Of a stretch of DNA of 64,000 nucleotides, positions 32,791-41,495 are shown one piece after another. The notes under the pieces were generated by a model. The model was not told the origin of the DNA. It saw nothing but the letters and a program-made list of their open reading frames with translations, and ran no database searches. Within the stretch, counting starts at the first letter, position 1. Each line of letters starts with the position of its first letter. The stretch comes from Streptomyces fagopyri (GTDB taxonomy: Bacteria > Actinomycetota > Actinomycetes > Streptomycetales > Streptomycetaceae): NCBI RefSeq assembly GCF_009498275.1, contig NZ_CP045643.1, positions 8,494,001 through 8,558,000 of the forward strand. Direction: 5' to 3'. The translations under genes were made by a program, and so were the position numbers.

Positions 32791-32898
32791 ACAGCGCCGC
32801 CTTCTCCGCTCCCTGCCGCATGCCGTTCTCCGCCCGCGTTCCCCAGGACACGCCGGGCCGCCCTTCGTCATGCCCCCTCCGCACACCGGGAGTTCTTC

Positions 32899-34023
32899 GT
32901 GTCCGCAAACGAACCCGTCCGCTTCGCCTACTGGGTCCCCAACGTCAGCGGCGGCCTGGTCACCAGCACGATCGAGCAGCGCACCGACTGGGGATACGAC
33001 TACAACCGCGAACTGGCCGTCCTGGCCGAGAACAACGGCTTCGACTACGCGCTCACCCAGGTCCGCTACATGGCCGGTTACGGCGCCGAGTTCCAGCACG
33101 AGTCGACCAGCTTCAGCCTCGCCCTGCTCCTGGCCACGCGGCGGCTCAAGGTCATCGCCGCCGTCCACCCGGGCCTGTGGCACCCGGGTGTCCTGGCCAA
33201 ACTCGGCGCCACCGCCGACCATCTGTCGAACGGCCGCTTCGCCGTCAACGTCGTCAGCGGCTGGTTCAAAGGGGAGTTCACCGCGCTCGGCGAACCGTGG
33301 CTGGAGCACGACGAGCGCTACCGCCGCTCGGAGGAGTTCATCCACGCCCTGCGCCGGATCTGGACCGAGGACCACACCGAACTCGCCGGTGACTTCTACC
33401 GGTTGCGTGACTTCACCCTGAAGCCCAAGCCGCTCAGCTCCCCCGGGCGTCCGCACCCGGAGATCTTCCAGGGCGGCAACTCCACCGCCGCCCGCGCCAT
33501 GGCGGGCAGGGTCAGCGACTGGTACTTCTCCAACGGCAAGGACTTCGACGGAGTCGTCGAACAGATCGCGGACGTGAGGGCGTCGGCGGAGCGGGCCGGG
33601 CGCCGGCCACCCCGGTTCGGGCTCAACGGATTCCTGATCGCCCGGGACACCGAGACCGAGGCCCGTGACACCCTGCGCGAGATCGTGGCCCGGGCCGACA
33701 CCGAGGCCGTCGAGGGCTTCGGCGCCGCGGTGAAACAGGCCGGACAGTCCACCGCCGACGGCAAGGGCATGTGGCAGGACTCCCGCTTCGAGGACCTGGT
33801 CCAGTACAACGACGGCTTCCGTACGGGGCTGATCGGCACCCCGGAACAGATCGCCGAGCGGATCGTCGCCTACAAGCGCCTCGGCGTCGACCTCCTCCTG
33901 CTCGGCTTCCTGCACTACCACGAGGAGGTCGAGTACTTCGGCCGCCGTGTGCTGCCCCTCGTCCGCGAGCTGGAGGCCGGGCTGCCGGACACCGAGCCCG
34001 AGTCCGCCCCCGCGCACGTCTGA
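32899..34023 (+). CDS. sfnG: FMNH2-dependent dimethylsulfone monooxygenase
   Basis: 374 residues from the GTG at 32899 (GGGAG upstream). Bacterial-luciferase-like TIM barrel: FAYWVPNVSGGLVTSTIEQR at the N-terminus, HPGLWHPGVLAKLGATADHL, GRFAVNVVSGWFKGEF and a C-terminal GVDLLLLGFLHYHEEVEYFG. These match SfnG, which oxidises dimethylsulfone to methanesulfinate and formaldehyde with FMNH2 and O2. First structural gene of the operon; the reductase SsuE follows 35 nt downstream. Regulation probably by the leader peptide and the divergent LysR protein. Confidence 0.9.
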   Translation: MSANEPVRFAYWVPNVSGGLVTSTIEQRTDWGYDYNRELAVLAENNGFDYALTQVRYMAGYGAEFQHESTSFSLALLLATRRLKVIAAVHPGLWHPGVLAKLGATADHLSNGRFAVNVVSGWFKGEFTALGEPWLEHDERYRRSEEFIHALRRIWTEDHTELAGDFYRLRDFTLKPKPLSSPGRPHPEIFQGGNSTAARAMAGRVSDWYFSNGKDFDGVVEQIADVRASAERAGRRPPRFGLNGFLIARDTETEARDTLREIVARADTEAVEGFGAAVKQAGQSTADGKGMWQDSRFEDLVQYNDGFRTGLIGTPEQIAERIVAYKRLGVDLLLLGFLHYHEEVEYFGRRVLPLVRELEAGLPDTEPESAPAHV

Positions 34024-34058
34024 GACCCGACCCCTACGCCGCTCACGAAAGAGGGCCC

Positions 34059-34613
34059 ATGGCCACCGTCCTGTCCGTCTCCGGCAGTCCCTCCGTCTCC
34101 TCCCGTACCGCGAAACTCCTGCGTCACCTGGACGAGCGGCTGGTCGCGCAGGGACATCGGGTGACCCCGCTCGACGTCCGTACGATTCCGGCGGAGGCGC
34201 TGCTCGGCGCGGACTTCGAGCACCCCGCCGTCGTCGAGGCGACCGAACTCTTCGCCCGCGCCGACGGTGTGGTCATCGGCACCCCCGTCTACAAGGCGGC
34301 CTACTCCGGTGTCCTCAAGGCGCTGCTCGACCTGCTCCCGCAGTACGCGCTGACCGGGAAGACCGTGCTGCCGCTCGTCACCGGGGGGAGCACCGCGCAT
34401 GTCCTCGCCCTCGACTACGCCCTGCGGCCGGTGCTCAACTCCATGGGCGCGGCGCACATCGTCCAGGGCTGGTTCACCCTGGACAAGGACATCACCACCG
34501 GGGAGGACGGTGGCGTCACCCTGGCGCCGGGCACGGCCGAGGCCCTGGCCCAGGTGGTCGACCAGTTCTCGGCGGCCCTGGGCCGCACACCGCTGCTGGC
34601 CGCGGCGGGCTGA
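34059..34613 (+). CDS. ssuE: NAD(P)H-dependent FMN reductase
   Basis: 184 residues. Flavodoxin-like fold: TVLSVSGSPSVSSRTAKLL (FMN phosphate loop), then ADGVVIGTPVYKAAYSGVLKALLDLLP, the usual SsuE/MsuE signature. It supplies reduced FMN to the two monooxygenases encoded on either side. Good ribosome site GAGGG; the next gene starts 3 nt after its stop. Confidence 0.92.
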   Translation: MATVLSVSGSPSVSSRTAKLLRHLDERLVAQGHRVTPLDVRTIPAEALLGADFEHPAVVEATELFARADGVVIGTPVYKAAYSGVLKALLDLLPQYALTGKTVLPLVTGGSTAHVLALDYALRPVLNSMGAAHIVQGWFTLDKDITTGEDGGVTLAPGTAEALAQVVDQFSAALGRTPLLAAAG

Positions 34614-34616
34614 CCC

Positions 34617-35855
34617 GTGTCCGCGCAGACGACGCCCGACGACGCGGCCGGCCGCGGGACGCCCGTCCATTCGCCCGCCGAGGTGATCGCCGACGACGCC
34701 GAGGCACTGGCCGTCGCCGCCGCGCTCGCCGCCGAGTTCCGCACCGGAGCCTCCATACGGGACGCCGAACGGAGGCTCCCGCGCGCTGAGTTGGCGCGAC
34801 TCTCGGCCTCCGGGCTGCTCGCCGTCACCGTGCCCGCGCAGTACGGCGGGGCGGATGTGCGGCAGGAGACCCTCGCGGAGATCTTCCGGCTGCTGGCATC
34901 CGCCGACGCCAGCCTCGCCCAGATCCCGCAGAACCACTTCGTGTACGTCAACGTGATCCGCCGTCAGGGCTCGCCGGAGCAGAAGGCGTTCTTCTTCGAT
35001 GAGGTGCTGAAGGGACGGCGTTTCGGCAACGCCCAGTCGGAGGCGGGCACCCGGCACGTCCAGGACATCCGCACCCGTCTGGACCCGCGGCCCGACGGCT
35101 CGTTCCTCCTGACCGGCGTCAAGCACTACTCCACGGGCGCCCTCTTCGCCGACTGGATACCCGTCCTGGCCCGCACCGAGGACGACGAGCTGCACGTCGC
35201 CTACGTCCCCCGGGACGCGGAGGGCGTCGAGGTCGTCGACGACTGGGACGGCATGGGGCAGCGCACGACGGCGAGCGGCACCGTCCACCTGGACGCCGTC
35301 CCCGTACCCGCCGACCGGGTCGTCCCGCACCACCTCACCTTCCGCGGACCGCAACTCCACGGCGCGGTGGCCCAGTTGCTGCACGCCGCGATCGACGCGG
35401 GGATCGCGGCCGGGGCGTTCGCCGAAGCCGCCGACTTCGTCCGCACCAAGAGCCGGCCGTGGTTCGAGAGCGGAGTGGAGACCGCGGCCGAGGACCCGCT
35501 GCTCATCCAGCGCTTCGGTGAACTCGCGGTCCGGGTACGGGCGTCCGAGGCACTGCTCGGCGCCGCGGCCCGCGCGGTCGACGCGGCCCGTGACGACCTC
35601 ACCGAGGAGTCGGCGGCCGAGGCGTCGATCGCCGTGGCCGCCGCGAAGGTGCACACCTCCGCCACCGCCGTGGAGGTGGCGGGCGCCCTCTTCGAACTGG
35701 CCGGTACCCGTTCGGCCCTCGACTCCCTCAATCTGCACCGCCACTGGCGCGACGCCCGCACCCACACCCTGCACGACCCGGCCCGCTGGAAGATCCAGCA
35801 CATCGGCCGGTACGCGCTCAACGGCACCCCGCCACCCCGTCACGGCCTGCTCTGA
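34617..35855 (+). CDS. sfnB: SfnB-family sulfur-acquisition oxidoreductase
   Basis: 412 residues from a GTG at 34617. Acyl-CoA-dehydrogenase fold: LLAVTVPAQYGGADVRQETLAEIFRLLA, GNAQSEAGTRHVQDIRTRL, LTGVKHYSTGALFADWIPVL and a C-terminal helix bundle ending WKIQHIGRYALNGTPPPRHG. The FAD-binding RHV and tail motifs match SfnB/DszC-like flavin monooxygenases rather than true acyl-CoA dehydrogenases. It uses flavin to process an organosulfur compound in sulfur scavenging. Tightly spaced in the operon (3 nt and 14 nt). Confidence 0.9.
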   Translation: MSAQTTPDDAAGRGTPVHSPAEVIADDAEALAVAAALAAEFRTGASIRDAERRLPRAELARLSASGLLAVTVPAQYGGADVRQETLAEIFRLLASADASLAQIPQNHFVYVNVIRRQGSPEQKAFFFDEVLKGRRFGNAQSEAGTRHVQDIRTRLDPRPDGSFLLTGVKHYSTGALFADWIPVLARTEDDELHVAYVPRDAEGVEVVDDWDGMGQRTTASGTVHLDAVPVPADRVVPHHLTFRGPQLHGAVAQLLHAAIDAGIAAGAFAEAADFVRTKSRPWFESGVETAAEDPLLIQRFGELAVRVRASEALLGAAARAVDAARDDLTEESAAEASIAVAAAKVHTSATAVEVAGALFELAGTRSALDSLNLHRHWRDARTHTLHDPARWKIQHIGRYALNGTPPPRHGLL

Positions 35856-35869
35856 ACGGAGACCTCCAC

Positions 35870-37012
35870 GTGTCCCTCACCTTCCACTGGTTCCTGCCCA
35901 CCAACGGAGACAGCCGGCACGTCGTCGGCGGCGGCCACGGCACGCCGGTCACCGGCTCAGGCCGCGACCGGCCGCCGACGGTCGGGTATCTGAGCCAGAT
36001 CGCCCGCGCCGCCGAGGACCTGGGCTTCGTCGGCGCGCTCACCCCCACGGGCGCCTGGTGCGAGGACGCCTGGCTGACCACCGCGATGGTCAGCCAGAAC
36101 ACCGAGCGTCTGAAGTTCCTGGTCGCCTTCCGGCCGGGCTTCGTCTCGCCGACGCTCGCCGCGCAGATGGCGTCCACCTTCCAGCGGCAGACCGGGGGCC
36201 GGCTCCTGCTCAACGTGGTCACCGGCGGCGAGAGCCACGAACAGCGCGCCTACGGCGACTTCCTGGACAAGGACGCCCGCTACCGCCGTACCGGCGAATT
36301 CCTGCGGATCGTCCGGGACCTGTGGGACGGCAAGACCGTCGACCTGTCGGGCGAGCACCTGCGGGTCGAGGAGGCCAGACTGGCCCACGTCCCCGACCCG
36401 GTGCCCGAGATCTACTTCGGCGGGTCGTCGCCGATCGCGGGCGAGGTCGCCGCCCGCCATGCGGACGTCTATCTGACCTGGGGGGAGCCGCCGGCGCAGG
36501 TGGCCGAGAAGATCGCGTGGGCACGCCGGCTCGCGGAGCGCGAGGGACGCGCTCTCCGGTTCGGCATCCGGCTCCACGTCATCACCCGCGACACCTCCGC
36601 ACAGGCCTGGGCCGAGGCCGACCGGCTCCTCGACGGCTTCGATCCGCAGACCGTGGAGTCCGTGCAGGCCGGGCTCGCCCGCAGCGAGTCCGAGGGACAG
36701 CGGCGCATGCGCGCGCTGCACGGCGGCAGCCGCGAGAGCCTGGAGGTCCACCCGAACGTGTGGGCCGGGATCGGGCTGGTCCGCGGCGGCGCGGGCACCG
36801 CCCTGGTCGGCAGCCACGACGAGGTCGCCGAGCGCGTCGCCGAGTACCACGCCCTCGGCATCGACGAGTTCGTCCTCTCCGGCTACCCCCACCTGGAGGA
36901 GGCGTACTGGTTCGGTGAGAACGTCCTGCCGCGCCTCGCAGCGCGGGGCCTGTGGCACCACCCGTTCGAGACGTCACCGGTGCCGGCGGCCCAGGTCCCC
37001 TTCACGAGCTGA
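35870..37012 (+). CDS. ssuD: FMNH2-dependent alkanesulfonate monooxygenase
   Basis: 380 residues from a GTG at 35870. SsuD landmarks: LTFHWFLPTNGDSRHVVGG, LSQIARAAEDLGFVGALTPTG, FLVAFRPGFVSPTLAAQMASTFQ, RLLLNVVTGGESHEQRAYGD, IYFGGSSPIAGEVAARHADVYLTWGE. It cleaves C1 or longer alkanesulfonates to sulfite and aldehyde, completing the route from dimethylsulfone through methanesulfonate. It ends the operon; no SsuABC transporter genes are in the window. Confidence 0.92.
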   Translation: MSLTFHWFLPTNGDSRHVVGGGHGTPVTGSGRDRPPTVGYLSQIARAAEDLGFVGALTPTGAWCEDAWLTTAMVSQNTERLKFLVAFRPGFVSPTLAAQMASTFQRQTGGRLLLNVVTGGESHEQRAYGDFLDKDARYRRTGEFLRIVRDLWDGKTVDLSGEHLRVEEARLAHVPDPVPEIYFGGSSPIAGEVAARHADVYLTWGEPPAQVAEKIAWARRLAEREGRALRFGIRLHVITRDTSAQAWAEADRLLDGFDPQTVESVQAGLARSESEGQRRMRALHGGSRESLEVHPNVWAGIGLVRGGAGTALVGSHDEVAERVAEYHALGIDEFVLSGYPHLEEAYWFGENVLPRLAARGLWHHPFETSPVPAAQVPFTS

Positions 37013-37184
37013 ACGGGCGACTCCGTCGGGACCGCCCTGGTGCGCCTGAGCCCTACGGGAACCCGGCACCCCCATACACCGGGCGGCCCACGGCTCGGGA
37101 CCGACCGGGGACAGTGGGCCGCCTCGGGGCTCAGGCCGGTCCCGGCGCGCCCTCAGCATCGGGCAGGCCCGAGCCGCCGGGCCG

Positions 37185-37260
37185 ACCCGGTGCGCCGGTC
37201 CGACCGGGCGTGCTGGTCCGACCGGGTGTCTTGGCCGGCCCCGGGGCGCCGGTCGGCTCC
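37185..37260 (+). repeat. Short imperfect direct repeats between convergent genes
   Basis: Within 37013-37279, GGTCCGACCGGG recurs at 24-nt spacing with degenerate neighbours (GTGCTGGTCCGACCGGGTGT). No gene is present. The stretch separates ssuD from the leftward acyl-CoA dehydrogenase gene. Confidence 0.45.
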
Positions 37261-37279
37261 GGGGCAGGAGGTCACCCCG

Positions 37280-38356
37280 TCACCCGGTCACCCCGGCCGG
37301 ACCCGCCGCACCCAGTGCACCGAGGTGTGCCGTGCGTACCGTCGCCGTCTGTCCCTGGACGAGCAGGAACATTCCCTCCCGGGCCAGTCGCTGCGCGGGA
37401 CTGCCCAGGTCCATCGCCCGGCCGCCACCGGCCACGACCGCCGCGGTCGTGGCCGCCCGCATCACGTCGTAGGCCAGCGTCTTGGCCGCCAGCCGCTCCT
37501 CGATCCGCTCGCTCGGCACGGGATGATCGGCCAGCTCGTACGCCCGCCGCCGTACTTCGCCGAGGCGGGCCCGCAGCACCCGCGCGGTCTCCTTCGCCGG
37601 CGGACCGGTGTCCAGCAGGTCGAGGGCCGCCGCCGTGACCCCGAAGACGGCGGGCGAGGCGTTGGTGTTCTTGGGACGGTCGGTCGCCGCCCACGTCTCA
37701 TAAGGCGTCCGCAGGGCCACCGCGTCGTCGGGCAGCCACAGACCGCCAAGCTCCAGCGACACCGTCCGGGAGGCCGTCAGCGCGGCGAGCCGCATCGGGG
37801 GCGACGGCCTCAGACCGGGCTGCTCGCGCGCCTCGGTGAAAGCGAACAGTGCCTCCCCGTCGTCCGTCACGCCCGCCAGCATCATCACGTCGTTGAGCCC
37901 CCAGCCGGTGTACCAGGGCACGGTCCCGTCGAAGCGCCAGCCGCCCCGCTCGCGCGAGACCCGCACCGGCACGCGCGGATACGCGCGCAGCTGGGCGTAG
38001 GCGACCCCGGACAGCAGCTCCCCGCGCGCCAGCGGACCCAGCAGCCTCTCCCGCACCGGCAGGCCGCCCTCGGCCAGGGCCAGGGTCAGCACCGGCGTGT
38101 GGTGCTGGGCCTGCACGAACCAGGTCGAGCAGCAGGCCCCGGCCAGGATCTCGGCCGTCTCACGGACCACCGCCGCGGGCGCGGCCGACCCGCCGTACGC
38201 GACGGGCGCGCTCACCCCGAGCAGCCCCGACCGTTTGACCGCCGCGATGCTGCTCGCCGGCACCCCCTCCTGATCGACGCGCTCCGCGTGCGGCGCGAGC
38301 ACCTCGGACGCCAGCCGGCCGGCCCGGGAGACGAGCGGGTGCGGTGGGGCGGTCAT
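37280..38356 (-). CDS. Acyl-CoA-dehydrogenase-like flavoprotein
   Basis: 358 residues from the ATG at 38356 (GGGAG upstream). Acyl-CoA dehydrogenase fold: LLGVSAPVAYGGSAAPAAVVRETAEIL, GVAYAQLRAYPRVPVRVSRE, GGWRFDGTVPWYTGWG, C-terminal helices with MDLGSPAQRLAREGMFLLVQGQT. It lacks the usual R-G-G and Glu catalytic base spacing of chain dehydrogenases and is closer to the DszC/SfnB/hydroxylase branch. It converges with the sulfur operon and may act on sulfur compounds or as another flavin monooxygenase; this is inference. Confidence 0.82.
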   Translation of the reverse strand: MTAPPHPLVSRAGRLASEVLAPHAERVDQEGVPASSIAAVKRSGLLGVSAPVAYGGSAAPAAVVRETAEILAGACCSTWFVQAQHHTPVLTLALAEGGLPVRERLLGPLARGELLSGVAYAQLRAYPRVPVRVSRERGGWRFDGTVPWYTGWGLNDVMMLAGVTDDGEALFAFTEAREQPGLRPSPPMRLAALTASRTVSLELGGLWLPDDAVALRTPYETWAATDRPKNTNASPAVFGVTAAALDLLDTGPPAKETARVLRARLGEVRRRAYELADHPVPSERIEERLAAKTLAYDVMRAATTAAVVAGGGRAMDLGSPAQRLAREGMFLLVQGQTATVRTAHLGALGAAGPAGVTG

Positions 38357-38461
38357 CGAAACAATCTCCCTCGGTCGTCGTGGCGTGTGTCGATCCGGGG
38401 CTCTCCCGTTCGTGTAGTCAGTGAAGACCATCCGGAGCGAGAGCCACCCGAGGAGCACACC

Positions 38462-38809
38462 ATGAAGTACTACCTGCTGAGCGTGTTGCAGCCGCAGGGA
38501 GAGCCGCCGGCGCCCGAGGTGCTGGAGGAGATCACGCGTCGTCTCGACGTCCTCCACGCGGACCTGCGCGAGGCCGGGGCCTGGGTCTTCGCCGGGGGGC
38601 TGCACGGGCCCGAGACGGCCACCGTGGTGCGGGCCGAGGCGGGAGACGTCCTGGTCACGGACGGCCCGTACACCGAGAGCAAGGAGTACCTGGGCGGGAT
38701 CTGCCTGATCAAGGCTCCCGATCTGGACGCGGCGCTGGAGTGGGGCCGCAGGGCGACGCTGGCGACGACGCTTCCCATCGAGGTGCGGCCCTTCATGGGC
38801 GAGGCCTGA
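38462..38809 (+). CDS. YCII-related (DGPF) protein
   Basis: 115 residues. [20 protein letters not shown], the [28 protein letters not shown] signature (DGP-(F/Y) motif) and LPIEVRPFM show the YCII/DGPF fold. Its stop shares an A with the ATG of the sigma gene (TGATG at 38807-38811). DGPF proteins are the standard partner of ECF42 sigma factors; their biochemical role is unknown. Confidence 0.92.
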   Translation: MKYYLLSVLQPQGEPPAPEVLEEITRRLDVLHADLREAGAWVFAGGLHGPETATVVRAEAGDVLVTDGPYTESKEYLGGICLIKAPDLDAALEWGRRATLATTLPIEVRPFMGEA

Positions 38810-39999
38810 TGCCGTTGGACGCCGAGGCGGTCTTCCGCGCCGAATACGGCCGCGCGGTCGCCGTGCTCGTCCGCTTCCTCGGCGACATCGACCTCGCCGA
38901 GGAAGCGGTCCAGGACGCCTTCACCACGGCCCTGCGGACGTGGCCGGGCTCGGGCACACCGCCGAGCCCGGCCGGCTGGATCATCACCACCGCCCGCAAC
39001 CGTGCCGTCGACCGGCTGCGCCGCGAATCGACGCGCGAGGCCCGGCACGCCGAGGCCGAACGCCTCCACGCGCGGGACGAACCGGACGAGGAGGGCCCCG
39101 TGCGCGACGACCGGCTCCGTCTGATCTTCACCTGCTGCCACCCGGCGCTCGCCGTGCAGGCCCAGGTCGCCCTCACGCTGCGTCTCCTCGGCGGTCTGAC
39201 CACTCCGCAGATCGCCCGTGCCTTCCTCGTCCCCGAACCGACCATGGCCCAGCGGATCGTCCGGGCCAAGGCCAAGATCCGCGACGCCCGTATCCCGTAC
39301 CGCATCCCGCGCGACGCGGACCTCCCGGATCGCGTCAGGGGCGTACTGGCCGTCGTCTACCTCATCTTCAACGAGGGGTACGCGGGCCGGGAGGACCTCC
39401 GCGCCGAGGCCGTCCGCCTCGGCCGCCTGCTGGTCGAACTGATGCCCGACGAGCCCGAGACCCTCGGGCTGCTCGCGCTGATGCTCCTCGTGGAATCGCG
39501 CCGGCCCGCCCGCACGGCACCGGACGGCACCCTGGTCCTGCTCCCGGACCAGGACCGTTCGCGCTGGGACCGTGACCTGATCGCCGAGGGGCAGGACCTG
39601 GTGCGCCGCTGTCTGCGCCGCGGCCGGCCGGGCCCGTACCAGATCCAGGCCGCCGTCAACGCCGTGCACAGCGACGCCCCGACCGCCGCCGACACCGACT
39701 GGGGCCAGATCCTCCGGCTCTACGACCAGTTGACGCAGTTCACCCCGAGCCCCGTGGTCGCCCTCAACAGGGCCGTCGCCGTCGGCGAGGTCGAAGGCCC
39801 CGGACCGGCGCTCGCCCTGGTCGAGGTGCTCGACCTCGGCGGCTACCACGCCTTCCACGCCGTACGCGCCGATCTGCTGCGCCGTCTCGGCCGGACCGCC
39901 GAGGCCGTAGGGGCGTACGAGGCCGCCATCGCGCTGACCGCGAGCCCGGCGGAGCGCGCCCGCCTCGAACGGAGCCGGGCGGCACTCGCGGGCGAGTGA
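38809..39999 (+). CDS. ECF42-type sigma factor with C-terminal extension
   Basis: 396 residues. Region 2: [34 protein letters not shown] and [18 protein letters not shown]. Region 4: [33 protein letters not shown]. The 220-residue extension ([50 protein letters not shown]) is the DUF6596/TPR-like domain of group ECF42, which replaces an anti-sigma factor and is required for activity in described members. No anti-sigma gene is adjacent, which fits. Confidence 0.93.
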   Translation: MPLDAEAVFRAEYGRAVAVLVRFLGDIDLAEEAVQDAFTTALRTWPGSGTPPSPAGWIITTARNRAVDRLRRESTREARHAEAERLHARDEPDEEGPVRDDRLRLIFTCCHPALAVQAQVALTLRLLGGLTTPQIARAFLVPEPTMAQRIVRAKAKIRDARIPYRIPRDADLPDRVRGVLAVVYLIFNEGYAGREDLRAEAVRLGRLLVELMPDEPETLGLLALMLLVESRRPARTAPDGTLVLLPDQDRSRWDRDLIAEGQDLVRRCLRRGRPGPYQIQAAVNAVHSDAPTAADTDWGQILRLYDQLTQFTPSPVVALNRAVAVGEVEGPGPALALVEVLDLGGYHAFHAVRADLLRRLGRTAEAVGAYEAAIALTASPAERARLERSRAALAGE

Positions 40000-40102
40000 A
40001 GGGCGGTCGTGCGGGATGCGAAGCTGGCACGGTGGAACTGGACCGGCACGTGCGGAAGACCGGCGGGTCCGGAAATCGGCGGGTCCGGAAGAGGGAGGGA
40101 CC

Positions 40103-40705
40103 GTGAAGCTCACCGCCAAGGGGGCGGCCACGCGCGGCCGGATCATCGAGGGAGCGGCCGCCGAGATGCGGGAGCGGGGCGTCGTCGTCACGACCTTGGA
40201 CGACGTGCGGGCGCGGACCGGCACCAGCAAGAGCCAGCTGTTCCACTACTTCCCCGGCGGCAAGGAGGAACTCCTGCTCGCGGTGGCGCGCTTCGAGGCC
40301 GACCAGGTGCTCGCCGACCAGCGGCCCGAACTGGGCGACCTCACGTCGTGGGGTGCCTGGCTCGCCTGGCGTGACACCGTGGTCGCCCGCTACCGGGGGC
40401 AGGGGCAGCAGTGCCCGCTGAACATGCTGATGTCGCAACTGGGGCGGAGCACCCCGGGGGCCCGGGCGGTCGTCGCCGAACTGCTGGACAAGTGGCAGGG
40501 CGAGATCGCCGAGGGCGTCCGGGCGATGCAGCGCCAGGGGGAGATCGGTCCGGGCGTGGACGCCGACCGTTCGGCGGCCGCGCTGCTGGCCGGCATTCAG
40601 GGCGGTGTCGTGGTGCTGCTGTCCACCGGACGGACGACGCATCTGGAGGCCGCCCTCGACCTGGGCATCCAGCAGTTGCGCGACAGCGCCACGCGGCGGG
40701 GGTGA
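40103..40705 (+). CDS. TetR-family regulator
   Basis: 200 residues from a GTG at 40103 with GGGAGGGA upstream. N-terminal TetR HTH: KGAATRGRIIEGAAAEMRERGVVVTTLDDVRA, recognition helix region TSKSQLFHYFPGGKEELLLAV. The C-terminal ligand domain ends LDLGIQQLRDSATRRG. Ligand and target unknown; it stands 103 nt after the ECF42 gene and 76 nt before a second TetR gene. Confidence 0.9.
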   Translation: MKLTAKGAATRGRIIEGAAAEMRERGVVVTTLDDVRARTGTSKSQLFHYFPGGKEELLLAVARFEADQVLADQRPELGDLTSWGAWLAWRDTVVARYRGQGQQCPLNMLMSQLGRSTPGARAVVAELLDKWQGEIAEGVRAMQRQGEIGPGVDADRSAAALLAGIQGGVVVLLSTGRTTHLEAALDLGIQQLRDSATRRG

Positions 40706-40753
40706 GACCGCCGCGGCCGGGGGCGGTCCCGTTCCGGCATAATTGTTTGGCGT

Positions 40754-40761
40754 TCGTTCCA
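40754..40761. promoter_or_regulatory. TetR half-site before the second TetR gene
   Basis: TCGTTCCA (40754-40761) sits in TTTGGCGTTCGTTCCAGAT upstream of the ATG at 40782. Its reverse complement TGGAACGA recurs at 41438-41445 upstream of the Gfo/Idh gene. Shared sites would let the TetR protein control itself and the oxidoreductase. Confidence 0.4.
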
Positions 40762-40781
40762 GATAGAGGTACCGTCTTCCC

Positions 40782-41363
40782 ATGGCACGAACCCGAGAGT
40801 TCGACACGGACGCCGTCGTGGCGGCGGCGATGGAGGCCTTCCGGCGTACGGGGTACGAAGGCACCTCGATGCGGGACCTGGCCGAGGCGACAGGGCTGGG
40901 CAGTGGCTCGATCTACGCGGCCTTCGGCAGTAAGGAGGGCCTCTATCTGGCCGCCCTCGATCTCTACCGCCAGAGCTACGCCGTGCCGCTCACCGACCTG
41001 CTCCGCTCCGGTGGCGACGCCCGCGAGGTGATCCGCGAGGTCTTCGTGGGCGCGGTCGACGAGATCGCCCGCGACGGCAGCCGACTCGCCTGCCTGGTCG
41101 TCGCCGCGGCGATGGAGCGGGCCCGTGACGACGTGCGGGTGGGGCAGCGGCTCCGCTCGACGACCCGGTCGTTGGAGCTCGCCCTGTTCGACGTGATCGC
41201 CGAGGGGCAGCTGCGCGGCCGGATCCCGTCGGAGCGTGCCGCGGGCGACCTCGCCGCCTTCCTGGTGACCAGCCTTCAGGGGCTGCGTGTCATGGGCGCG
41301 ATCGATCCCGATCGTGCCGCCCTGATGCGGTCCGCGGAGGTCGCGCTGGGCTGCCTGGACTGA
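40782..41363 (+). CDS. TetR-family regulator
   Basis: 193 residues. HTH: FDTDAVVAAAMEAFRRTGYEGTSMRDLAEATGLGSGSIYAAFGSKEGLYLAAL, of the YbiH/AcrR-like type with a C-terminal domain containing SRLACLVVAAAMER, where the Cys is typical of the subfamily. Followed by the Gfo/Idh gene on the same strand after a 132-nt promoter region with two operator-like elements. It probably controls that gene and itself. Confidence 0.92.
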   Translation: MARTREFDTDAVVAAAMEAFRRTGYEGTSMRDLAEATGLGSGSIYAAFGSKEGLYLAALDLYRQSYAVPLTDLLRSGGDAREVIREVFVGAVDEIARDGSRLACLVVAAAMERARDDVRVGQRLRSTTRSLELALFDVIAEGQLRGRIPSERAAGDLAAFLVTSLQGLRVMGAIDPDRAALMRSAEVALGCLD

Positions 41364-41411
41364 ACGGATTCCGCGGACGCGCGGCCATCGCGCGTACGGC
41401 GGAGCCTCGGC

Positions 41412-41445
41412 GTACACACATTCGTGTACCCAAATTATGGAACGA
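41412..41445. promoter_or_regulatory. Operator-like elements before the Gfo/Idh gene
   Basis: GTACAC (41412-41417) and GTGTAC (41424-41429) are perfect inverted arms around 6 nt, followed by TGGAACGA (41438-41445), the half-site also seen before the TetR gene. The region to 41470 is AT-rich and likely holds the promoter. Confidence 0.45.
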
Positions 41446-41495
41446 CTGTTAAAGATCACTCACCGAAGAAGTCCGACTTCGAAAGGACCCCGAAC

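Noticed and set aside
37280..38356. Ordinary fatty-acid acyl-CoA dehydrogenase
   Set aside because: Fold agrees, but the catalytic and FAD motifs and the sulfur-operon context point to a flavin monooxygenase-like branch, so I kept a general call.
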